Source of the DNA: Alphaproteobacteria bacterium
Lineage (GTDB): Bacteria; Pseudomonadota; Alphaproteobacteria; Micavibrionales; Micavibrionaceae
NCBI GenBank assembly: GCA_024279035.1
Contig: JAJRSA010000013.1
Coordinates: 27,889 to 91,888 of the forward strand
Direction: 5' to 3'
Length of the DNA: 64,000 nucleotides
Positions 18,393-26,752 of the stretch are shown here, piece after piece; the first letter of the stretch is position 1; each line of letters begins with the position of its first letter. A program made the translations under genes and the position numbers. The notes under the pieces were generated by a model that did not search any database, was not told where the DNA came from, and saw only the letters and a program-made list of their open reading frames with translations.

Positions 18393-18523
18393 CTAAACCC
18401 TTGTCCTATGGCTTTAAATATAAGGCTTTCGACTTAATAAAAAGTTAAGAGGAGTGGGGGTGATTGTGAAGAAGAATGAACAATGAAATTCAATGTGATG
18501 TTAATCGTTTATTAAACGATAGT

Positions 18524-19081
18524 TTAAACTAAATCATTCTTCCTAATAACTTGTTTAATAACACTCATCCCTAGCTTTTCATAAAAAGGTAATACTTTTT
18601 CATGATTTGTAGATCGAGTAGATAGAAAGATAGCGTCAAAACCTTGCTGAAACAACTCGTTGCAAACATGCTTAAAAAAAGGCGCTCCGTATCCATTTCC
18701 ATTTTGCTTTACAGCAATTCCAAAGTTTTCAATTTCTCCTACCTGCACTCTAAAAATTTTAGATAGATCATCTCTTGGTACAGTCAGGCTATAACCAATT
18801 TCCTTCTCATTAAGATGGAGGGTATATAAGCGACTTCGTGAATCGCTAATACGTTTAGTCGTTGAATATCTATCTTGGTACTTAGGGCGCTTATCCCATC
18901 CCCACGGCGACCCTATATTATTTAGTCGCTCCTTATAGCTGCCATAGTTCAGAACAACATTATGAACACTTAAGTTCTCCCCACATACGAACTCTTTATG
19001 CAAAGCATAAAAAGGCGTTTTTTCGATAAGAAGACTACTTTCAATAAATGTATTACATATATGGGGTTCTTTTTGAATCAA
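18524..19081 (-). CDS. GNAT-family N-acetyltransferase-like protein
   Basis: 185 aa. The C-terminal half has the GNAT pattern: a beta strand (IGYSLTVP), then GIAVKQNGNGYGAPFFKHV, where the acetyl-CoA loop should be, then FLSTRSTNHEKVLPFYEKLGM. The acyl-CoA loop lacks the usual Q/R-x-x-G-x-G/A spacing exactly, so it is divergent. Its first 4 bp overlap the upstream XRE regulator (ATGA), so both are one operon. The pair could be a regulator/acetyltransferase module; the substrate is unknown. Confidence 0.7.
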   Translation of the reverse strand: MIQKEPHICNTFIESSLLIEKTPFYALHKEFVCGENLSVHNVVLNYGSYKERLNNIGSPWGWDKRPKYQDRYSTTKRISDSRSRLYTLHLNEKEIGYSLTVPRDDLSKIFRVQVGEIENFGIAVKQNGNGYGAPFFKHVCNELFQQGFDAIFLSTRSTNHEKVLPFYEKLGMSVIKQVIRKNDLV

Positions 19082-19722
19082 TCAATATTCCCTGCATTAG
19101 ACCAAGCAGTCTCAAATAAAGCTCGTTGACTATCTGCTATTTCTGTTTGATTGATTAAAATTATATTTATAGAGGGTTCGAACGAAACAAAGGCAACCTT
19201 TGAATCATAGATATAGATCATTCTTTCCTGAAATGATGAAGAATCCCACCACTTGTATGATGCAAATTCAGAGCCAATAAAGTTTTGATCTCCATCTTGC
19301 ACAATTGCGCGTAAACAGTACCGATCCTTTATTTTTATCATGCGTTCTATATGGGATTTGTACCAGTCTTCACCTAAATTTGTAATAATCGCTTTGGGCA
19401 AACCATTAAAAATATCTATTGCGCCCCCGACCGTTTCCGCGACCTTATAAATATCATCATACAATTCTCTTAAACCCTCTCTTCCAGAAAGGGATCTGAT
19501 TGCTCCATTTGGAGCAAAGCGCACACCATCATATGGTAAAAACTCAATACCTGACGAAATGAAAAACTCAGTGAGCTTATTTATATTTTTAACAGACAAT
19601 CCCGCCATACCACGTTCGAAAGCAGATATTTGATTAACATTGATCCCTGTAGCATCAGTAATTTCTTTTTGATCGAAATTAAGCAAGGCTCTTCCTGCTC
19701 GTAGCTGTTTGTTACTTATCAT
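19078..19722 (-). CDS. XRE-type transcriptional regulator with C-terminal sensor-like domain
   Basis: About 214 aa from the ATG at 19722. A longer start upstream would run through the operator region and is rejected. An N-terminal Cro/C1-type HTH (QLRAGRALLNFDQKEITDAT, NQISAFERG) is followed by about 140 residues without a known family, including a hydrophobic, beta-rich C-terminus. The gene is divergent from another XRE gene at 19878, and palindromic TGCATA motifs lie between them, which suggests autoregulation. It is coupled to the GNAT gene. Confidence 0.8.
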   Translation of the reverse strand: MISNKQLRAGRALLNFDQKEITDATGINVNQISAFERGMAGLSVKNINKLTEFFISSGIEFLPYDGVRFAPNGAIRSLSGREGLRELYDDIYKVAETVGGAIDIFNGLPKAIITNLGEDWYKSHIERMIKIKDRYCLRAIVQDGDQNFIGSEFASYKWWDSSSFQERMIYIYDSKVAFVSFEPSINIILINQTEIADSQRALFETAWSNAGNID

Positions 19723-19750
19723 TTTCCCAACCTTAACTTTTGATAATATA

Positions 19751-19848
19751 ATGCATATACATAAATGCATACTGAGTAAAGAAAAATATTGACAAATAAG
19801 CAACCCCATAGTTATTAATATGCAAAAGTGCATAACAAATATGCATAT
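19751..19848. promoter_or_regulatory. Divergent promoter with TGCATA-type palindromic operators
   Basis: Between the two XRE genes lie ATGCAT-8-ATGCAT (19751-19770), TATGCA-AAAG-TGCATA (19819-19834) and ATATGCATAT (19839-19848). A -35 box TTGACA at 19789-19794, with 17 bp to a -10-like TTATTA at 19812, reads toward the gene at 19878. The middle palindrome would sit at its start site, so repressor binding there would block transcription. The three sites are likely bound by one or both neighbouring regulators. Confidence 0.6.
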
Positions 19849-19877
19849 AAATTAAAACAAGATGTGGGATTAAAATT

Positions 19878-20243
19878 ATGCGTAAAAATACACGGCAAGA
19901 CCGACTCATCGGTCTACGACTAAAAGCACTGCGAAATTGTACTGGTATCACTCGAAAAGACCTTGCCCAATTTCTGGAAATATCTACTCAACAAATCCAA
20001 AAATATGAAAGCGGTATTAACCGTCTTTCGGTTTCAACACTCCTTAGAATCGCTAACTTTATGAATGTCCCTATTTGGGATTTCATAGAAGACGAAAACG
20101 GTATGCTCATAGATTCTCAAGAACAGCGCGCGCTATATTACTGGCGCTCCCTGAACCACCCAAAACTACAAAGCGGATTTATTGACCTTATGCAATGCGT
20201 AAGCAATGCACAGGAACCAATAAAGAAGGGTGGACAGGTATGA
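19878..20243 (+). CDS. XRE-family transcriptional regulator
   Basis: 121 aa. A full Cro/C1 helix-turn-helix occupies residues ~10-65 (LIGLRLKALRNCTGITRKDL, QQIQKYESGINRLSVSTLLR), followed by a short C-terminal helix. It is close in type to the small repressors common in alphaproteobacterial genomes and prophages. Divergent from the 19,722 regulator and transcribed from the promoter overlapping the TGCATA operators. Its stop overlaps the next start by 4 bp. Confidence 0.85.
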   Translation: MRKNTRQDRLIGLRLKALRNCTGITRKDLAQFLEISTQQIQKYESGINRLSVSTLLRIANFMNVPIWDFIEDENGMLIDSQEQRALYYWRSLNHPKLQSGFIDLMQCVSNAQEPIKKGGQV

Positions 20244-20473
20244 GCATGAATAAAATACAGGGAGATCGAACGGTCGCCAATGATACAGAAAACCAAGAGT
20301 TTATATCATTGTTACGTACAACGATCACAGCAAATATAAACCTATTAAAATGGCTTAAAGCCAATAAAAAAGATATATTCTTATTTGAAGATTGCTTTCA
20401 TGTCGTAAGAGAAAACTTAAAAGATTTACGCTCTATTTATAGAGACAATAAAGCACAGAAAAAAGAGGGATAA
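20240..20473 (+). CDS. Small hypothetical protein coupled to XRE regulator
   Basis: 77 aa from the ATG at 20240, which overlaps the XRE stop (ATGA). A longer start inside the regulator is rejected. Charged and helical (LLKWLKANKKDIFLFEDCFH). It could be a partner or modulator of the regulator. No family was recognised. The 110 bp after it contain no gene. Confidence 0.55.
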   Translation: MSMNKIQGDRTVANDTENQEFISLLRTTITANINLLKWLKANKKDIFLFEDCFHVVRENLKDLRSIYRDNKAQKKEG

Positions 20474-20583
20474 TTTTCTATTTGAAAATTTATTCTTCAC
20501 AGTGGATGCCAATGTACGAGATTTGCACGTGACATATAAAGAGGCGAATGAACAGAACCTACACCAAGATAATAAACCGTGAC

Positions 20584-21378
20584 TTAATCGTGGTTGTCTT
20601 GCTCTGGCACAGTTTCTAAGATGTGGTCATCGGGTAACTCGCCAAGAATTATTTGCGCTTGTGTTACGCCCTGCTTTGCGGCTTTTTTATACCACTCATT
20701 TGCCCTTTTATGGTTTTTCTTAATGCCGTAGCCTTCTTGGTAAAAAACCGCCAAATTGTATTGCGCGTGGGCATGTCCTTGGTTCGCCGCATTTTCAAAC
20801 CAGAAGGCGGCTTGTTTGTAATTTTTCCCTACACCAAAACCTTTCATGTACAGCAGACCAAGATTATATTGAATAATAGGATCGCCCTGCAAAGCGAGAG
20901 TGCTACACCAGTAAAAGGCACTTTTATAATCTCTCGTTTCATCATTGTCAGACAGGTAAAGATCAATCAGATTTCTTTGCGCATCAATATATCCTTGCTT
21001 TGCAGATTTTTCATACCACTCGACAGCCAAAGCATAGTTATGATTTTCCCAGTCCTTGAACTGGTACAACAACCCAACTAAAAACTGTGCATACGCATAG
21101 TCCTGCTCTGCCGATTTTGTAAGCCACTCACATGCTTTCTGATAGTTTTGCGGTACATGTTCACCTTTTAAATACATCGTGCCAAGAAAGGATTGTGCAA
21201 CCCTGTTTCCTTGGTGAGAAGATTCCTTAAACCAATGAACAGATTGTTCATGATTTGTATCAACATCCACACCATTAAGGTATGCAATTGCTAAATCACA
21301 TTGGGCGCGATGCTGACCTTCTTCTGCAAGTTTTTTAACTTGCTCAAAGTTGCTATTTTGTGTTGGGTAATCTGGAAT
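20584..21378 (-). CDS. Sel1-repeat protein, probably using a non-canonical ATT start
   Basis: Seven or so Sel1 repeats (AQSFLGTMYLKGEHVPQNY and similar). The first canonical start, GTG at 21270, would begin in the middle of a repeat. The same frame is open further upstream and encodes the missing repeat half (GQHRAQCDLAIAYLNG). A strong GGAGG at 21384-21388 lies 5 bp before an ATT codon at 21376-21378, with no ATG, GTG or TTG in frame. ATT initiation is rare but known (infC). Alternatives are a sequence error or a decayed start codon. Confidence 0.7.
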   Translation of the reverse strand: MPDYPTQNSNFEQVKKLAEEGQHRAQCDLAIAYLNGVDVDTNHEQSVHWFKESSHQGNRVAQSFLGTMYLKGEHVPQNYQKACEWLTKSAEQDYAYAQFLVGLLYQFKDWENHNYALAVEWYEKSAKQGYIDAQRNLIDLYLSDNDETRDYKSAFYWCSTLALQGDPIIQYNLGLLYMKGFGVGKNYKQAAFWFENAANQGHAHAQYNLAVFYQEGYGIKKNHKRANEWYKKAAKQGVTQAQIILGELPDDHILETVPEQDNHD

Positions 21379-21552
21379 TATAACCTCCGTAAGAACTACC
21401 CAAACATTATATACACAGCGGGTTTAACAGGAAGTTAATCAGATAATCATTCCTACTCGTAACTTAATTTTTTCCAAAGCTAATGTTTGACTCCTTGTTT
21501 ATGACTCGTTATGACTCAAAGACTAGAATTTTAAATGTGAAGGAATGCGCTG

Positions 21553-21759
21553 ATGAGCAAACAGAAAAGGATACACAAACAGCCCATGAGCAAGAAAAAG
21601 AAAATAGTGATTCCAATCATTTCTGTAATTATGTTGATAACAGGCATAGTAGTTTGGAAGCATTCAAAAGAAAAAATTAATACGATTACTGAAATGACCA
21701 ATCAGCAACGTGACTGGATAAGAGAGGAAGGTAAACATGCAAAAGAAGCTGGATGGTAA
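21553..21759 (+). CDS. Small single-pass membrane protein, array member 1
   Basis: 68 aa, or 57 from an inner ATG at 21586. A lysine-rich N-terminus (MSKKKKIV) precedes one hydrophobic helix (IPIISVIMLITGIVVW) and a charged tail ending EEGKHAKEAGW. Same design as the following five genes, so they look like a tandem family. The positive-inside rule predicts a cytoplasmic N-terminus with the tail in the periplasm. The last 23 bp overlap the next gene. Confidence 0.6.
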   Translation: MSKQKRIHKQPMSKKKKIVIPIISVIMLITGIVVWKHSKEKINTITEMTNQQRDWIREEGKHAKEAGW

Positions 21760-21877
21760 AAATAAATTAATTGTGCTTGTCGCTATTATAGCGATTGGCG
21801 CAATCAGTTGGAAGGTGGCGGATCAGAAAAAGCAATCAAGTGACCCAGAATCTACCTTAATAAAGGATAATTATTAA
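21737..21877 (+). CDS. Small single-pass membrane protein, array member 2
   Basis: 46 aa, read directly from the sequence. Start ATG at 21737, with GGAAGG about 8 bp upstream inside the previous gene, stop TAA at 21875-21877. A basic N-terminus (MQKKLDGKNK), one hydrophobic helix (LIVLVAIIAIGAISW), then a short polar tail. Only its length and layout, not its tail, match the neighbours closely. The function is unknown. Confidence 0.55.
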   Translation: MQKKLDGKNKLIVLVAIIAIGAISWKVADQKKQSSDPESTLIKDNY

Positions 21878-21962
21878 GAATCCTGATTTCTATGCCATGC
21901 AAAAAATTTAAAGCCATAATTGTTCGTGAACGATTGTAGGGATATTAGAAAAGACAATTCAA

Positions 21963-22118
21963 ATGAGTGAAAAAATTAAAAAAATACTAACTAAGAAAAT
22001 CATCATCTTATGTTTAGTGGTGATTGCATTTGTTATTGGCGCTTACAGTATTAAAAGACATGAAGAAAACAACAAGCCTCGTGAACAAGATGCAGATTAC
22101 ATTATCGACTATTTTTAG
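21963..22118 (+). CDS. Small single-pass membrane protein, array member 3
   Basis: 51 aa. Start ATG at 21963, in a context nearly identical to that of member 6 (AATTGTTCGT, then GATTGTAGG, then AATTCAAATG), which points to duplication of a gene cassette with its leader. Basic N-terminus (MSEKIKKILTKK), hydrophobic helix (IIILCLVVIAFVIGAYSI), acidic tail DADYIIDYF. Function unknown. Confidence 0.58.
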   Translation: MSEKIKKILTKKIIILCLVVIAFVIGAYSIKRHEENNKPREQDADYIIDYF

Positions 22119-22142
22119 GATTAAAGAGTAAAGGAATTTCAA

Positions 22143-22355
22143 ATGAGTGGAGAAATAGAATCAAAGAAAAAAGTAGTGGTGATTTTGGCTGTTGTCGTAG
22201 CTGTTCTAGCTGTTGGTGGGTATGTTATTTCTAATGATAGAAATAAAGCTGTAAAGCTAACAGATAAATATGGGGATGCCAGAGATTATATGACTCCTGA
22301 GGAAATAGAAAACTTAAGAATGGAAGATCAATTATCAAAAGATGCTGGGTGGTAA
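22143..22355 (+). CDS. Small single-pass membrane protein, array member 4
   Basis: 70 aa. AAAGGAATTTCAA precedes the ATG, resembling the leaders of members 3 and 6. One membrane helix (VVVILAVVVAVLAVGGYVI) and a tail with YMTPEEIENLRMEDQLSKDAGW, whose AGW end matches member 1 and whose TPEEIE matches the SQEEID and TKEEQL motifs of members 5 and 6. The shared tail motif supports common ancestry. Function unknown. Confidence 0.62.
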   Translation: MSGEIESKKKVVVILAVVVAVLAVGGYVISNDRNKAVKLTDKYGDARDYMTPEEIENLRMEDQLSKDAGW

Positions 22356-22362
22356 TTGGAAT

Positions 22363-22560
22363 ATGATTAAAAAGTTTAGCAAGAAAAAGACAGCTTTAAT
22401 TTCTATATTGGTTATGACTCTATTTGCTCTCGTGGTGTTTGGTTATAAATCAACAAAAGGCGTTGAAAAGAAAGATCATCCACAAGCGCAATTACAGGGT
22501 CATGACTATTACGGCTGGTCACAAGAGGAAATTGATAAAGTTAAGCAAGAAAGATTTTGA
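22363..22560 (+). CDS. Small single-pass membrane protein, array member 5
   Basis: 65 aa from the ATG at 22363. An upstream in-frame start at 22342 overlaps member 4 and is less likely. Basic N-terminus (MIKKFSKKK), membrane helix (TALISILVMTLFALVVFGY), tail with GWSQEEIDKVKQERF. Only 7 bp separate it from member 4, so they are co-transcribed. Function unknown. Confidence 0.62.
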   Translation: MIKKFSKKKTALISILVMTLFALVVFGYKSTKGVEKKDHPQAQLQGHDYYGWSQEEIDKVKQERF

Positions 22561-22648
22561 TAACTGATTACCATGGTATGACCTGCAAAAGATTAAAAGT
22601 CGTAATTGTTCGTTAAGGATTGTAGGAATAATAGAAAAGGAAATTCAA

Positions 22649-22849
22649 ATGAGTGAAGAAAAAAAGAAACAAACAATTAGTAAGAAAAGTGCAATGATAA
22701 TTTCTATTATTGCTATAGCAGTTCTATTTGGAACGGCATATGTAACAATCGAGTTAATTAAAAAAAACAATCTAAGCAATGAAAATCACATGACAAAAGA
22801 GGAGCAGCTTAAATTCTATTCAAGAATTAATGAGCAGGAAAGTTACTAA
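22649..22849 (+). CDS. Small single-pass membrane protein, array member 6
   Basis: 66 aa. The leader is a near copy of that before member 3. Basic N-terminus (MSEEKKKQTISKK), hydrophobic helix (SAMIISIIAIAVLFGTAYV), tail MTKEEQLKFYSRINEQESY. It is the last of the array and lies 55 bp before the RTX metalloprotease. Whether the array and the protease work together is not shown by the sequence. Confidence 0.62.
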   Translation: MSEEKKKQTISKKSAMIISIIAIAVLFGTAYVTIELIKKNNLSNENHMTKEEQLKFYSRINEQESY

Positions 22850-22904
22850 CTAAATAATCTAGGGAACTACTAGAAATAATATTTAAAGAGAAAAGGAATC
22901 TTCG

Positions 22905-25900
22905 ATGGTTACTGTAGATGATAGAAGTAATGTTTTAGCCGATAAAAACTTTATCGGGGGTAATGGGACAACCATTATTAGCCCTGTGTTATTTGATGAT
23001 AGGGAGGAAGTAGATTATGTCGGCGGGAAACATACATTTAAGTATCATTTTTTGACTGATGTCGCTGATCTAAACTCAGCAGGTTACTACTTCACGAATA
23101 GCCGAGAATATATTGAACTACCTTCGGGACAAAACCCTGCATTAACAGATAATCAAAGTTTGACGTTTAATAATATTTTGAATCCTACTAGTCATTATTC
23201 TGTAAGTTTTTCAGATGTTGCCAATGTTCAATTTAGCTTATCGGAGTTCACGTCTGATGCAAATATTATGATTGGCTCAACAACCAACGGGAGTGGTGTT
23301 AGTGCTGGCTTGGCTGGCTATGAATTAGATAGTTCAGATACGGTTACAGGTTCTCTAAAGCATGGAGATATATGGATAAATCAAGAACATCGTTTGAATT
23401 GGGTACCAGCCGATGAAGGTACACCACAATATTTCTTTATTTTACACGAATTAGCACATTCCCTTGGTCTTAAACATATCGTTGAAAGTGTGCCTGCTTA
23501 TTCTGAATTAGATAGCCAAAAGTATAGTATTACCTCTTATATAAATATTCCAGGAATGGAAGTTTTAGACGATATAACTTTGTTGCCAACCAATAGTTCA
23601 GTCATGCCAAAAACACTGCAATTACTCGATATTGCCGCTCTTCAATTGATCTATGGCACGAATACAACAACACGGGTAGAGAACGACACCCAATATTCAA
23701 AGGAATTTGCTTTTTCTAGTTCGCATCCCAATGGAGCGTTCGTATATACAGTTTTTGATGCTGGTGGGTATCGAGACACCATTGATGCACGGGGCTTTGA
23801 TGACACGATCAATGAAGGTGGAAATTTTGATGGTAATTTCGGTGTTGAGATTAACCTAAACCAAGGTGCTTTCAGCTCCATTGGTAAAGCCGCTGATTCT
23901 GAATTTTCTGGTATACGCGGTAAAGGTAATGCCATTGATAATGTCGCCATTGCCTATGGTACAGAAATCGAAAATGCTTATGGAACAGTGGGTGATGATA
24001 CGCTCATTGGGAATAGTGGAAATAACAAACTCTATGGCGGTGCAGGTACGGATACTTTTATCAGCAGCACAGGCATTGACAGCATCTATGGCGAGGATGG
24101 TGTTGATACCCTTACATACAAAGATGAAGGTGAGTATGTAGTTGCCGTATATGCAGCGGGTGATCGCGGAACAGTATATAAAGCTAATGGTATAAATAAT
24201 GCTCAACAGCGTGATAATTTTTTCACCATGGAGCACATTGAAGGCAGTGCGTATGATGATAAATTTTCACTTAAAGGTACAACTGCGCCCGAAAAAGTTT
24301 TTGGTCTTGCTGGTGATGATTATTTTTTCTTAAAAGCAGATGTAACGCAATCTGTTTATCTTGATGGTGGTCTTGGTCAAGACTCTGTTTACATTGAGGG
24401 GTTGGATAGTACTGATTTTACACAGACTGTTGGTGCAACAACGATTTATACAAATATTGCAGACCCACAATTGACGCTTGAATTTAAAGATATTGAAGAT
24501 GTACGCTTTGGTGGTACAGATATAGCCTATGCTGGCTCATGGGCAGCTACATCCTCTAGTTTGCTTTTAGGAAAAGTTAATTATGCTAATCCTATATCAC
24601 GTGATGTTAATTCGGAAATGTCTGATCAAGGTAATTTTTCTGTTTCTTCATCCAAAGCACTCGATTTTACAAGCGCAACTATTGATGCCAGTTTATCTAC
24701 GGCTTCAATTTCTTGGGAGTATGAAAAAAATGATCCACAGGGTAATGTCGTTACTCAGACAATTGGGGCGGCAGGAACAATTGTTGATAGGCTGACCATT
24801 CAAGCTCCTACACAAGGGGGCACAGGATATACAGAGTTTTCATTCTCGTTTACTCTTGAAGCAAGCAGTAGTCATTTAGGAAGTGCTGTTAGTCATTATT
24901 TCGATATTGTAAATACGGTTGAAACTGGGGCGGCAGGAAATTTACAGGTTGAATCATTTGGGCAGTGGGTTGATCTTCCTACATTCAAAACTTTTCAGAC
25001 AGCTATGAATGGCATAGGTGGTTATACCTACACAGGGGGGACTAGCGCAACAGTTGATTATCGCTTTCTGGGTGATGAAATTACTTTCGATTTCTTTATG
25101 GGAGCACATGTATCTACAGGTCATGCTCCACGTTACTCAGGTGATACATATTCTGGTTATGGTGTGCTTGAAACAGAAATTAGTCTTGCCACGGGTTCAA
25201 CAATGACTTCTCAATCAGGTTTGTTTGGTACTCAATCATTAGCAAATGCTATTCAAGAATGGCATGGTACAGATAGTGACGATAGCTTTATAGGTTCTGG
25301 CTTAGATGAAAACCTTTATGGTCTTATCGGTGATGATGATATTGAGGGCAAAGATGGCATAGACCGCCTGTATGGAGGAGATGGTAATGATACGCTTAAA
25401 GGAGATAACGGGGCTGACTTCCTCTATGGCGAAAATGATAACGATATTTTAAATGGCGGTGATGGTAATGATTACCTCTACGGACATTTAGGTAATGATA
25501 CATTGGATGGTGGTCTTGGCGTAGACACGCTCTATGGAAATGAAGGTCTGGACATTCTGAATGGGAATGAAGGCGCTGATAAACTTCTTGGTGGTTCTGA
25601 GGATGACACGCTAAATGGCGGGGACGGTAACGACAAGCTTTATGGTGAAGGCGGCTCTGACACGCTAAACGGGGATGCTGGAACCGACACGCTCTATGGC
25701 GGTGATGATAATGACACCTTGATCGGTGGAACTGGCACAGACTTCTTATACGGGCAAGGTGGCGCTGATACATTCAAGCTAGACCTTGCAAGTATTGATC
25801 GCCTCAGTGACTTTGATGCAAGTGAAGGCGACACAATCAACATTGCAGACCTTCTTATCGGCTATGACTCTGCCACAGATGATATCAATGACTTTGTAAC

Positions 25901-26051
25901 TCTTGTTTATCGTAATGCTGGGCGTACTGATGTCCGTGTTAATGATGACGGGCTAGGAAACGACCTTCCATATGTTGGGATCGTGTTCAGTGACCTCACA
26001 GGCGAAACAGTGAATACGTTGGTTGCCAGTGGAACACTGATTGTTGAGTGA
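22905..26051 (+). CDS. RTX serralysin-like M10 metalloprotease
   Basis: 1048 aa. The zinc-binding motif HELAHSLGLKH near residues 183-193 matches the HExxHxxGxxH signature of the metzincin family. RTX calcium-binding nonapeptides (GGxGxDxLxG type) occur at ~360-400 and densely at ~800-960. The C-terminus (DRLSDFDASEGDTINIADLL) is typical of type I secretion substrates, as is the absence of an N-terminal signal peptide. It is much longer than classical serralysins (~480 aa), with an extra beta-rich region at 400-790. AAAGGA precedes the ATG. No ABC/MFP/TolC exporter genes lie nearby. Confidence 0.88.
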   Translation: MVTVDDRSNVLADKNFIGGNGTTIISPVLFDDREEVDYVGGKHTFKYHFLTDVADLNSAGYYFTNSREYIELPSGQNPALTDNQSLTFNNILNPTSHYSVSFSDVANVQFSLSEFTSDANIMIGSTTNGSGVSAGLAGYELDSSDTVTGSLKHGDIWINQEHRLNWVPADEGTPQYFFILHELAHSLGLKHIVESVPAYSELDSQKYSITSYINIPGMEVLDDITLLPTNSSVMPKTLQLLDIAALQLIYGTNTTTRVENDTQYSKEFAFSSSHPNGAFVYTVFDAGGYRDTIDARGFDDTINEGGNFDGNFGVEINLNQGAFSSIGKAADSEFSGIRGKGNAIDNVAIAYGTEIENAYGTVGDDTLIGNSGNNKLYGGAGTDTFISSTGIDSIYGEDGVDTLTYKDEGEYVVAVYAAGDRGTVYKANGINNAQQRDNFFTMEHIEGSAYDDKFSLKGTTAPEKVFGLAGDDYFFLKADVTQSVYLDGGLGQDSVYIEGLDSTDFTQTVGATTIYTNIADPQLTLEFKDIEDVRFGGTDIAYAGSWAATSSSLLLGKVNYANPISRDVNSEMSDQGNFSVSSSKALDFTSATIDASLSTASISWEYEKNDPQGNVVTQTIGAAGTIVDRLTIQAPTQGGTGYTEFSFSFTLEASSSHLGSAVSHYFDIVNTVETGAAGNLQVESFGQWVDLPTFKTFQTAMNGIGGYTYTGGTSATVDYRFLGDEITFDFFMGAHVSTGHAPRYSGDTYSGYGVLETEISLATGSTMTSQSGLFGTQSLANAIQEWHGTDSDDSFIGSGLDENLYGLIGDDDIEGKDGIDRLYGGDGNDTLKGDNGADFLYGENDNDILNGGDGNDYLYGHLGNDTLDGGLGVDTLYGNEGLDILNGNEGADKLLGGSEDDTLNGGDGNDKLYGEGGSDTLNGDAGTDTLYGGDDNDTLIGGTGTDFLYGQGGADTFKLDLASIDRLSDFDASEGDTINIADLLIGYDSATDDINDFVTLVYRNAGRTDVRVNDDGLGNDLPYVGIVFSDLTGETVNTLVASGTLIVE

Positions 26052-26062
26052 TAATAAAAAAA

Positions 26063-26089
26063 GGAAGTGAGGCTATGTGACTCACTTCC
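26063..26089 (-). terminator. Rho-independent terminator for the minus-strand operon
   Basis: A perfect 9-bp stem GGAAGTGAG/CTCACTTCC with a 9-nt loop. On the minus strand it is followed by a run of T residues (read from the A-tract at 26056-26062), so it ends the operon that finishes with the phosphatase gene at 26143. It may also stop plus-strand transcription from the RTX gene, though that side has no T tract. Confidence 0.7.
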
Positions 26090-26142
26090 CTTGCGTGTAG
26101 TTTCTCGTGTTAAAAGAATACTTTTAGATTAGCGTCAAAATA

Positions 26143-26502
26143 TTAACAACTGGTTAATGCGTCAGGTTGTTTTTTCCGCGTTGGAGGAATACGGGGTAAT
26201 ACTCGATTTTCCAGAAGTCTAACGAGCACAGCATCCATTCTTTCAAATTCATCTGGGATATCAAGGCAGATCAGGCGCTTAGTTTTAAGCAATTCCCTGA
26301 ATTTTTTGGATACCTTATTACGGTGACTTTTTTCCATCACAAAGATAATGTCAGCCCACTCGATAAGATCACCACTGACAGGCGTGGCGGCATCTTTATT
26401 CGTGCCACAGCCAATAGCGCTCACATTTTCATAGTGAGAAAATACCTCTTCACCCGTTGGGCTTCTGAGCCTGTTTTCACTGCATACAAATAATAAATTC
26501 AT
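26143..26502 (-). CDS. Low-molecular-weight protein tyrosine phosphatase-like protein
   Basis: 119 aa. The N-terminal CSENRLRSPT is a C-x5-R phosphate-binding loop of the phosphatase family (MNLLFVCSENRLRSPTGEEV). DIIFVMEKSHRNKV in the middle is where such proteins have their conserved strand and helix. The C-terminal tail is basic. It closes the operon that begins with the coupling ATPase cluster. The target is unknown. Confidence 0.75.
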   Translation of the reverse strand: MNLLFVCSENRLRSPTGEEVFSHYENVSAIGCGTNKDAATPVSGDLIEWADIIFVMEKSHRNKVSKKFRELLKTKRLICLDIPDEFERMDAVLVRLLENRVLPRIPPTRKKQPDALTSC

Positions 26503-26522
26503 TTTCCTTTCTCCAATAGTTT

Positions 26523-26735
26523 TTAGTGTGTGGTATTTTCATCCTGAGTTCTACGCATTTCTGAAGCGTCCCAGTCTAATATGTCATCAACTAGCCAGAG
26601 ATTACTTGATCCCACTGTTTTAATAACGGGGGCTGGCATTGGATTAATGTCACGGCGTAGTTTTCGGAAGATTGTCCGAGAAGAACAACGATAGCGCGTA
26701 CAAAGATCATTCGTGTTTAAGTATTGTAATTCCAT
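26523..26735 (-). CDS. AlpA/excisionase-like DNA-binding protein
   Basis: 70 aa with a winged-helix MerR/AlpA-type pattern (YLNTNDLCTRYRCSSRTIFR then a PAPVIKTVGSSNLWLVDDI wing). Such small proteins act as excisionase or as activators of integrase genes in alphaproteobacterial islands and prophages. GGAGGTTC precedes the ATG. In context it would control the island's mobility. Confidence 0.72.
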   Translation of the reverse strand: MELQYLNTNDLCTRYRCSSRTIFRKLRRDINPMPAPVIKTVGSSNLWLVDDILDWDASEMRRTQDENTTH

Positions 26736-26752
26736 GGTGAACCTCCAAAATA

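Noticed and set aside
18504..18522. Palindromic ATCGTTTA..TAAACGAT as a strong terminator
   Set aside because: AT-rich stem and no T tract on the relevant strand; too weak to call.
21483..21680. 65-codon ORF overlapping the first small membrane-protein gene
   Set aside because: Wrong frame; it lacks the membrane-helix pattern shared by the array.
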